NCBI RefSeq assembly: GCF_024707545.1
Contig: NZ_CP062229.1
Span: 3,267,501 to 3,331,500, forward strand
Length of the DNA: 64,000 nucleotides
DNA from: Mesorhizobium onobrychidis
GTDB lineage: Bacteria > Pseudomonadota > Alphaproteobacteria > Rhizobiales > Rhizobiaceae
Reading direction: 5' to 3'
Part shown: positions 54,901 to 62,600 of the stretch, one piece after another
How positions within the stretch are numbered: position 1 is the stretch's first letter
Layout: every line of letters begins with the position of its first letter
Notes under the pieces: model-generated
The model's database searches: none
Seen by the model: the letters and a program-made list of their open reading frames with translations, nothing else
What the model was told of the DNA's origin: nothing
Made by a program: the position numbers and the translations under genes

Positions 54901-57384
54901 TTGCGGCCGGATGCCGATGTTGAGCGAGCGCTCGACGGCGCGGCCGCCGGTCTCGCGCATCCTGACCGTAACCTTGGCATCGACCAGTTTGGTGGTCGAG
55001 GGCAACTGGTCGACGGAAACCGGGAAGGTTGCCTTGCCGTCTTCACCGACCACCGGCAGGCCGGTGAACGGCGTGACTGACGGTTCCGCCGACTGCTCGT
55101 CGGCGAGGCCGAAGGAATAGCCCTTGAAGCGGTCCCAGTCGCGGATGGTCGACAGCGTCAGTTCGCCTTCGAGCGCCAGCCCCGCGGCCGGCGCGCCATA
55201 AAGGAAGCGGCCGTCGACGGTGACGTTGGCAGTTTCGCCCTGCGCGATCTCCTGCTTGTCGGCGGACAGGTCGAACTCGATGCGATCCGGCACGAAATCC
55301 TCGACCAGGAACATCTGGCTAGCGACCGCCGCCTGCTTGGGGTCGGTGTGGATCGCTACCGTCCAGGTGCCCCGCATGGCGTTGGGTTCGAGCGGCAGGT
55401 CGACGGCATGGCCGCCAGCCGACACGCCATCGCTGACGCTGCGGCGGTTCTCGACGCCGTCGGGACGGGTGAAGATGAAGGTCAGCGGCAGGTTCTCGAT
55501 CGCCTTGGCGGCGCCATCGCGGGCAAGCGCCGCGACATGGACGTCCTCGCCGGCGCGGTAGATGCCGCGTTCGGTCCAGGCATAGACGTCGAGCGCGCCC
55601 GGCGCCGGACGCCCGGTGACGCCACGATCGGAAAGATCGAAGCCGGCGCGGCCCATGTCGAGGAAGACGAAGTCGCTGTCACCCTGCTTGGCTGTCAGCA
55701 CGGCTGGGACCATGCCGCCGTCGCCGCGCGTCAGTCCAGGGTTGAAGACGGCGCGGCCTTCCGCGTCCGTGGTTGCGGTGCCAAGGATTTCATTGTTCCT
55801 GGCCAGCAGCGTCAGTTCAGCACCTGATATCGGCTTGGCGGTTCCGAGCGAACGGGCAAAGACGTTCAGCCCATCCTGCCCGGTATAGGTCGACAGGCCG
55901 ATATCGGAGACGACGAACCATTGCGTGGCGCGCGAATCATATTCGTTGTCATTCTCATCGACCGGTTGCGCGGTCAGCACATAGACGCCGGGCTTGCGCT
56001 GCGGCAGCGCTTCGTCGACCGGGAAGGAGGTGGTGACTTCCTTGTTCAGGTCGTTGGCGATGTCGAGCTGGCCTTGCCAGACCGGCTCGCCCATCTGATC
56101 GGAAATGTTGGAGATGTCGTAGCCGTCAAGCTGGCGCAGGAACTGATAGCCGGACAGAAGCTGGGTCAGCGAACGGTCGCCGATGCGGTAGAGCTTCATT
56201 TCGGCGACGTTCATGTTGACGGTGACGACCGGGATGCCGCGGCGCGCGCCGGCAGGCAGCACGAAGCTGTCGCCGGTGAAACGGGCGGACGGGGCGCGGT
56301 CCTGCACATAGATCGACAGCACCACCGGGGCGGTGATCACCTCGCCGATGGCGGCCGGCAGGCCGGGGCGGAAGGTCACGTCGTAATGCTGGCCGTGCTC
56401 GAGCCCCTCGACGCAAATCTGCTTGTCCTTGGCCTCGACGCCCTTGGGGGCGGCGTTGTCGACGGTGACGAATTGCGAGTAGTCGACACCGGTCTTGACC
56501 AGGTCCTCGGAAAACTGCGCGCAGATACGCGGCGCGCTGGTGTCGGCGTCGACCGTGTGATCGACGACGCGGAAGCCTTTGCGGGCCTTGAGATCCTGAT
56601 AGGCGGCCGAGACCCAAGGCGAACTGACCAGCGCGAGGCTCGCTTCGTAGGCCTGCAGGGCCGGCCGGGGGAGGTCGCGGCGGTCGAGCCCGTCGCCAAG
56701 CAGTGCCAGCGCTTCGGAGCGCGTTTTTGTGGTGCGCAGCAATTTGTAGGCGTTGAAGCCGGCGGAGGTGGCGTTCGCCGGCAGGGTGGACGCCTCCGCG
56801 CTGTTGGCGGTCGGCTGCACGGCGAGCGTTTCCCGCGCCAGTTCGAGCCAAAGCTGGCCATCTTCGGGCAATACCGAAACCAAAGCCTCGTATTTTTGGA
56901 TGGCCAAGCGGTGGTCGCCGGTCTGCGACGCTTGTTTTGCCCCCTCCCTCAGCGCCGTCAGCCCTTCGGTGGGCTTGGTGTAGGCCGGGCCCGTGAGCCT
57001 GTTGCGGTATTGCTGGGCCTGGTCGGCCATCCAGGCGGGGAAGAAGGCGAGGTCCGGCGGCGCGCCAATATCGGGGTCGCCATCGACGTTGACGACCTTG
57101 CCGGCGACGGCGCCGTTGAATGGCTTCAGCGTGTTATAGTCGGATTTGAGAAAGCACCATTTGACTTTGGGGTTATAGGTGAAGGCGCGGCAGGCGGGAT
57201 CGCCGAGACATGTCGTCTTGCACTGGTCGAGGCTGACATTCTGGTCGGATCTGAGATCGAAACCGAAATAATCGGAATTGTCCGATGTCACCACCCGGCG
57301 CGCTTCGGCCGCTTGCGCGACACTGCTCCAGGCGAAAAAGAGAAGGAAAAAGATCGACAGACCACGAGCCGCGCGCATTGCCAT
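51904..57384 (-). CDS. yfhM: Alpha-2-macroglobulin family protein with N-terminal PAN domain
   Basis: Periplasmic protein of 1826 residues. After a signal peptide (to about AQA-AEARR) comes a PAN/Apple-type domain with its cysteines (SLDQCKTTCLGDPACRAFTYNPKVKWCFLKSD, about 51-82), a long chain of macroglobulin beta domains, and the thioester domain. The thioester site is C1378-A-E-Q1381 in YPYGCAEQTTSR, so covalent trapping of attacking proteases should be possible. Paired with PbpC, such proteins are thought to guard the periplasm when the wall is breached. GGAGG lies before the ATG. The PAN domain is absent from E. coli YfhM and may aid substrate binding. Confidence 0.93.
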   Translation of the reverse strand: MAMRAARGLSIFFLLFFAWSSVAQAAEARRVVTSDNSDYFGFDLRSDQNVSLDQCKTTCLGDPACRAFTYNPKVKWCFLKSDYNTLKPFNGAVAGKVVNVDGDPDIGAPPDLAFFPAWMADQAQQYRNRLTGPAYTKPTEGLTALREGAKQASQTGDHRLAIQKYEALVSVLPEDGQLWLELARETLAVQPTANSAEASTLPANATSAGFNAYKLLRTTKTRSEALALLGDGLDRRDLPRPALQAYEASLALVSSPWVSAAYQDLKARKGFRVVDHTVDADTSAPRICAQFSEDLVKTGVDYSQFVTVDNAAPKGVEAKDKQICVEGLEHGQHYDVTFRPGLPAAIGEVITAPVVLSIYVQDRAPSARFTGDSFVLPAGARRGIPVVTVNMNVAEMKLYRIGDRSLTQLLSGYQFLRQLDGYDISNISDQMGEPVWQGQLDIANDLNKEVTTSFPVDEALPQRKPGVYVLTAQPVDENDNEYDSRATQWFVVSDIGLSTYTGQDGLNVFARSLGTAKPISGAELTLLARNNEILGTATTDAEGRAVFNPGLTRGDGGMVPAVLTAKQGDSDFVFLDMGRAGFDLSDRGVTGRPAPGALDVYAWTERGIYRAGEDVHVAALARDGAAKAIENLPLTFIFTRPDGVENRRSVSDGVSAGGHAVDLPLEPNAMRGTWTVAIHTDPKQAAVASQMFLVEDFVPDRIEFDLSADKQEIAQGETANVTVDGRFLYGAPAAGLALEGELTLSTIRDWDRFKGYSFGLADEQSAEPSVTPFTGLPVVGEDGKATFPVSVDQLPSTTKLVDAKVTVRMRETGGRAVERSLNIGIRPQGHMIGIRPDFDGDEVPQGGTAKFSLIAVDPDGKREALQGAQWSLVKVERNYQWYRSSNSWNYEPVTFTKSVANGLVDLTANGEATVSLPVDWGRYRLEIETSDPEGPATSYEFDAGWYVSSTTTETPDGLEIALDKDNYAAGEVAKLKVSPHFAGELLVTIGADKLLKTVTASVPAGGSTIDIPVDDDWGAGAYVTATLFRPGDAQETRMPARAIGVKWLKVDPGSKKLAVTLTPPDKTMPRQQLSIPVSVAGVQPGANAYVMVAAVDLGILNLTNYQVPDPETWFFGQRMLGLEVRDLYGRLIDGSLGTSGKLRTGGDGANIQSQGNPPTEKLVAFFSGPVQLDADGKARIDFDIPQFNGTVRVMAVAWTEDGVGHAQSDVIVRDPVVITAGLPRFLAPDDSAVMRLDVTDTDGPEGDYALSINTTGNLSTGSAALPEKLTLAKGKRQTLTVPLIAETPGDASITIKLAHADGTAVEQTLYVPVRPAQLPVTTRMVVDLKGNGGSLRVDKELLAASLLDGASVSVGVSQAAAFDVPSLLMTLDRYPYGCAEQTTSRAMPLLYVNEMASGVGMASDADLHGRIQDAIYKVLSYQASAGSFGLWGPGSGDLWLDAYVTDFLTRAREQKYDVPAQAMNQALSNLQNAIGYDQDVKDRGSEIAYALYVLARNKKASIGDLRYYADTQLEAFTSPMAVAQLAAGLALYGDTQRSEATFQAALQLASSSSAYDDYRSDYGSPLRDGAAMLALAAESKPVPTIVPALIKLVTQERAAVRWTSTQDESWMLLAARALKAGNDAIALTINGAPHAGAYSDQIAGSDIADSPLTVANTGSSPLQAVVTTVASPIQPLPASGNGFTIGRTYYKLDGTEANVTEANQNERYVVVLNIYEQNKWPSRLVITDLLPAGFEIDNPGLVSSAQLSNFSWLAQTDAAHLEFRDDRFVAAFNPNDGDGDRNITLAYVVRAVTPGTYAHPAASVEDMYRPQYSARTATGMMEVKAP

Positions 57385-57671
57385 AACACCCTCCAGACAC
57401 TGCTTACGTTACGTCTACGTTTCGTCCAGACATGTTCAAGCTCAGTCACGCTTGTCAACACGAGGACGCGGCAGGTTCCGCCTGCCAACGGTTTCCTTTC
57501 CGGCCGATGACCGGTAGTACCTCCATAGGACAGGGATCACGCATTCTTGCGGCGACGCAGAAGGTGTGAATTCCAAGCCCTGTCCATTTCAGACAATTGG
57601 ATTGTGGCTCCTTTACGAGCAATTCAGAACTTCATTCCAATTTTAGCTTTGGCAGCTAGTGTAGAGTTGTA
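57385..57671. other. Divergent intergenic region between yfhM and tamA
   Basis: This 287-bp gap holds no gene. It must contain two divergent promoters; the tamA side is AT-rich (57585-57670). No clear operator or repeat was seen. Confidence 0.5.
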
Positions 57672-59600
57672 ATGTCGGCGTATGAAAGGCAGATGTCGGG
57701 AGGAACCGCGCCACGGCGCGTGCTTTCGCACGCCCTGCTTTTCGCCTTGCTGTGCTCGACTGCATTGGTTGCCGCGAGCGGAAATGCGGCCGCTTTCGAG
57801 ATCTTCGGCATCAAGCTGTGGGGATCGTCAGAGGATGAAGACGCCGACATCGTCGATCCGCTGCGCTATGCGGTGACCATCGAGGCGCCCGACGCCGACG
57901 AGGACCTCGCCGAGAAGCTCGAAAACGCCTCGGCGCTGAAGGACGACGAAGAACGTCCAGTCTCTGGTTCGCTCGGCCTGCTGGCCAAGGCGCGTGGCGA
58001 CCGCGATCAGCTTGTCGCCGCACTTTACGCGGACGCCCGCTACGAGGGCGTCGTCACCATCACCATCGAAGGCAAGCCGCTCGACGATTTGCCGCCTGAC
58101 GCCGAATTTTCGGGTCCGCAGCCGATCCCGGTGGTGATCAACATTGCGACCGGGCCGAAATTCACGCTTGGCGACATCAGGCTGGAGGGCGATGCGGCGG
58201 GGCTGGCGGGCGCCGATTTCGGCCTGATCGCCGGCGGCGATGCCGGTTCCGGTGCCGTGCTCAAGGCCGAGGCGTCGATCGTGCGGGCGCTCAAAGAGGA
58301 AGGCAGGCCGCTGGCCAAGGTGACGGACCGCGAGATCGTCGCCGACCACGCCACCTCGACGCTCGACGTAACGCTGACCGTGGCGGCCGGGCCGGTTGCC
58401 GGCTACGGCGACACCACGGTTGAGGGCACCGAAAAGGTCGACCGCGATTTCACCGAATATATGACCGGCCTGAAGCGCGGCCGCCAATATTCGCCGGAAG
58501 AGATCGACGAGGCGCGCGACCGGCTGCTCGGGCTGGAAGTCTTCAACAGCGTGACGCTGAAGGAGGCCGACGGTCTCGACGCCGACGGCAACATCCCGAT
58601 CGGCGTCGAAGTGAGCGAGCGCAAGCCGCGCTATTTCGGCCTTGGCGGCACCTTCTCCAACACCGAGGGGCTCGGCCTCGAAGGCTATTGGGGCCACCGC
58701 AATCTGTTCGGCCGTGCCGAAAAGCTGCGCATCGAGGGCGCAATCAGCGGCATCGGCAGCAATGAGTTCACCGAGCTGAACTACAATGCCGGCATCATGT
58801 TCGAAAAGCCGGGCATGGTCGGGCCGGCGTCGAAATTCTTCGCCGGCGTCAGCACCGTATTAGAGCATCCCGACGCCTACGACAATTTCTCGGTCAAGGG
58901 CAACACCGGCCTGTCTTATGAACTCGACAAGCAGCAGACGGTTTCCGCCGAAGTCGCGCTCGACTATTCGAAGATCACCGATTCTTTCGGCAAGCACACC
59001 TATCTGATTGCCAGCGTTCCGCTGCGATATGTCTATGACAACCGCGACAACCGGCTGAACTCGACGACGGGATTCAGGGCGCTGGCCTATGCCGAGCCGA
59101 GCTACGACATTTTGAACGGTTCGGCCTTCGTCAAGCTGAGGGGCGAAGGATCGACCTATCAGTCGCTCGACACGGCTTCGAAATTCATCCTGGCCGAACG
59201 CGTCGCCATCGGCTCGATCATCGGTGCCGGCCTTCAGGATGTTCCGGCCAACCGGCGCTTCTATGCCGGCGGCGGCGGTTCGGTGCGCGGTTATGCCTAT
59301 CAGGGCATCGGTCCGAAGGACGCCGACGGACAGCCGATCGGCGGGCTTTCGTTGTTCGAGACCTCGGTCGAGATGCGCATCGCCATCACCGACACGATCG
59401 GCGTCGTGCCGTTCGTCGATGCCGGCACGGTCTCGACCAAGCAGTTCCCGGATTTTTCCGACATTCAGGTCGGCGCCGGCGTCGGCCTGCGCTATATTAC
59501 GCCGTTCGGACCGCTGCGCATCGATGCGGCGGTGCCGCTCAACCGGGGTCCCGATGACCCGCATTTCGGCATCTATGCCGGCATCGGCCAGGCGTTCTGA
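57672..59600 (+). CDS. tamA: Autotransporter assembly factor TamA (BamA/Omp85 family)
   Basis: Outer membrane protein of 642 residues: a signal-peptide-like start (hydrophobic residues about 17-40), an acidic linker, POTRA domains (about 80-310, for example PKFTLGDIRLEGDAAGLAGADFGL) and a C-terminal Omp85 barrel (about 320-642) with the conserved GGSVRGY loop near 536-542 and a final aromatic strand ending in F. The ribosome binding site is weak at 57672; an ATG at 57693 is an alternative start. Its TGA overlaps the tamB ATG by one base, so the pair is translationally coupled. Confidence 0.93.
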   Translation: MSAYERQMSGGTAPRRVLSHALLFALLCSTALVAASGNAAAFEIFGIKLWGSSEDEDADIVDPLRYAVTIEAPDADEDLAEKLENASALKDDEERPVSGSLGLLAKARGDRDQLVAALYADARYEGVVTITIEGKPLDDLPPDAEFSGPQPIPVVINIATGPKFTLGDIRLEGDAAGLAGADFGLIAGGDAGSGAVLKAEASIVRALKEEGRPLAKVTDREIVADHATSTLDVTLTVAAGPVAGYGDTTVEGTEKVDRDFTEYMTGLKRGRQYSPEEIDEARDRLLGLEVFNSVTLKEADGLDADGNIPIGVEVSERKPRYFGLGGTFSNTEGLGLEGYWGHRNLFGRAEKLRIEGAISGIGSNEFTELNYNAGIMFEKPGMVGPASKFFAGVSTVLEHPDAYDNFSVKGNTGLSYELDKQQTVSAEVALDYSKITDSFGKHTYLIASVPLRYVYDNRDNRLNSTTGFRALAYAEPSYDILNGSAFVKLRGEGSTYQSLDTASKFILAERVAIGSIIGAGLQDVPANRRFYAGGGGSVRGYAYQGIGPKDADGQPIGGLSLFETSVEMRIAITDTIGVVPFVDAGTVSTKQFPDFSDIQVGAGVGLRYITPFGPLRIDAAVPLNRGPDDPHFGIYAGIGQAF

Positions 59601-62600
59601 TGACAATGGTCAAGCGCATCCTCCGCATTGTCTTTTACACGCTGCTCATCGTGGTGGCGGCGGTGGTCGGTGCGCTCGTCGTGCTGACCAAGACCGAGCG
59701 CGGCCGCGACAATCTCGCCGGCATCATCTCGACCGTGGCGTCGACCGATGACCGGAAGGTCACGGTCAGCGGCATCGACGGCATCTGGTCCGGCGCGCTG
59801 ACTGTCGATCATGTGGTGCTGGAGGATCGCCAGGGCGCCTGGCTGGTGGCGCGCAAGGTGGCCGTCGACTGGTCGCCGCTGGCGCTTTTGTCGAAAAACT
59901 TCAGCGCCGGCCGCATCGCCGCCGATCGCATCGAGCTGGCGCGGCTGCCGGTGGCCGGCACCCAGCCGAGCCAAGGTGGCGCCACCACCCTGCCGGTGTC
60001 GCTCGACATCAAGCAGATCGACCTGCCGGAAATCGCGGTCGGGCAGGCGCTGGCCGGCAGCGGTATCGCAGAGCTCGCGGCCAAGGGGTCGTTCAAGGCC
60101 GACGCGGCGCCATTGGCGCTCGAAACCAGCCTCAACATCACTCGCCACGACGGCAAGCAAGGCAAGGTCGACGCCAACATCCATTTCGCGCCCGCCGACA
60201 ATAAGCTCGACCTCGATCTGAAGGCATCCGAGCCGGCCGGCGGCATCATCGCCAATCTGCTCAATTTGCCCGATGCGCCGCCGGTCAACATCGTCGTCAC
60301 CGGCACGGGGCCGGTCGCCAACTGGAGCGGCATCGGTACCTTCGTCGTCGACGGCCAGATCGTCACCCAGCTCACCGGTCGCCACCAGCTTACCGACAGG
60401 GGCAATTATGTCGAGGCCAAGGGCGACGGCGACTTCCAGCGCTTCTTGCCCGATAATCTGAAATCCTTGTTTGCCGGCAAGACCAGCTTCGACCTTGCCG
60501 GAACCGCGATCATGACGGGCGGCGTCGAAGTGGAGCGCGCCAGCATCGACAGCGATGCCGTGCATGGCACGGCCGCGGGCATCATCGACCCCAATGGCGC
60601 CAGCGACCTTTCGGTGGAGCTCGCCGCCAAGGGCCCACCGATCGTGCTGAGCCTCGGCACCGCGGCGCAGCCGGTGACCGTCGCGATCACCGGCGCCACG
60701 GCCCGCGCGTTCGGCGGCGGCAAGGCGCCGATAGTCGACATCGGCGCGTCTCTGGTCTCGGTGGTGGCGGGCGGCACGCGGGTGGACGATCTGTCGGCTG
60801 AAATCCATTCCGACGGCTTCAACATCCAGGACCGCAGCGGACCGGTCACCATCAAGCTTATAGCCGGCGGCCTGAACACCGACGTGGCGACGCTGGCGCC
60901 GCTGGTGACCGGCAGGGTGACCGCGGACCTCGCCGGCTCGGTCAGCAAGGACGAGATCGTCGTCGATCAAGGCACGCTGCGCAGCGATGCGCTCAATGCC
61001 TCGGTGACGTCCAGGGTGAGGCTGGCCGATTTGGCGATGACGCTCAAGATGAATGCCGATGCCGTCTCGACTGCGCTGCCGCCGCAGATCCGCTCGGTTC
61101 TGGGCAAGCGCGTGACATTCTCGGCGACCGCGACCCGTGACCCGCAAGGTTCCTTTGCCGCCAATGCGCTGCAACTCACTTCGGGCTCGCTGAGCGCCAG
61201 CGGCACCGCCAGCGCGACTGGCACCGACATCCAGGCCGATATCAAGGGCACGCTCGGCGATGTTTCGGTACTGTCGCCGATGGTTGGCGTACCGGTCGGC
61301 GGGGCCGTCGATTTCGCGCTGACGGCGAGCGGTGCGCGCACGGCGCCGGATTTCTCGGTCTCGGCCGACAGCGACAGCCTGACGGCGTCCGGCCGTACGG
61401 TCAAGACGATCAAACTGGCGGCGACGGGGAAGGCCGACATCGCCAACCCGGCCGCCGATGTCTCGCTGACCGGGTCCGTCGACGACCAGCCGCTCGATCT
61501 CAGGGCATCGTTGGTCACGCGTGACGGAAAGCGTTCCCTCAACGGCCTTAGCCTGTCGCTGGCCGACAACAAGGTCTCGGGCGATCTCGCTCTCGACGAC
61601 AGCTTGCTGCCACTCGGCACGCTGACACTCGAAGCGCCCGATATCGGGCCGCTGGTCGCACTTGCCGGGCAGACGGCGGCAGGCGACGTGCAGGGCAGCA
61701 TCCGCCTCTCGAGTGATGGTGGCGCGCCGACGGTCGCGATCGATCTGACGAGCGGGTCTATTTCGCGCGGCGATCTGGCGGCAAAGACCATCGCCGTTAA
61801 CGCGCTGGTCGCCAACTATCTCAAGGCACCGGCGATCTCCGGCACGATCAAGGCTGATACGGTCACATCGGGGGCCACCGTGATCAGCGGCATCGGTGTC
61901 GATTTGAAGCGCGAAGGCGACTGGACCGGGTTTTCCGGCGGCGCCACCGTCAAGGACATCCCGGCCAGGGCCGAAGGCAGGGTGAAGATCGCCGACGGCA
62001 CGACAAGTGTCGAGATCGCTTCCGGCGAAGCGACCATTCGCGGCATCAAGGCGGCGGTCGCGCAGCCGTCGACCCTGAGCATCGCCAATGGCACAGCCAG
62101 CATTGAGAAGCTGATGCTCGATGTCGGCGGCGGATCGGTGACCGTGTCCGGCACCGCCGGCCCGACGCTCGAGCTCGCGGCGGAGTTTTCCGCACTGCCG
62201 GCCGCCCTTGCCAATGATTTTTCACCCGGCCTCGTCGCCGCGGGTACGCTCGGTGGAACGGCGCAAGTGACGGGACCGTCGGCAGCCCCCAACATTCGTT
62301 TCAAGGCGCAGCTCAGCGGCGCCGAGACCAGCCAGACCCGCCAGGCGGGGCTCGGGCCGCTCACCTTCGATGCGGCAGGCAGTTTCTCGTCCGCCGGCGG
62401 CATTGCCATCGACCACGCGACGCTCGCCGGTAACAAAATTTCCGGCAAGGCCGCCGGCACCATCAATCCGAACGGCGCCAGCGATTTTGCGCTCGACCTG
62501 GCCTCGACCGGCCCGAGCCTGCCGCTGGCGCTTGGCAGCACCGAGAGCCCGATCAATCTCGAGTTGCAGGCGCTGTCGGTGGAGGTCGCGGGGCAGGGCA

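Noticed and set aside
55921..57510. 529-codon plus-strand frame opposite yfhM
   Set aside because: Its translation is an R/G/A/V-rich shadow of the well-supported alpha-2-macroglobulin gene.
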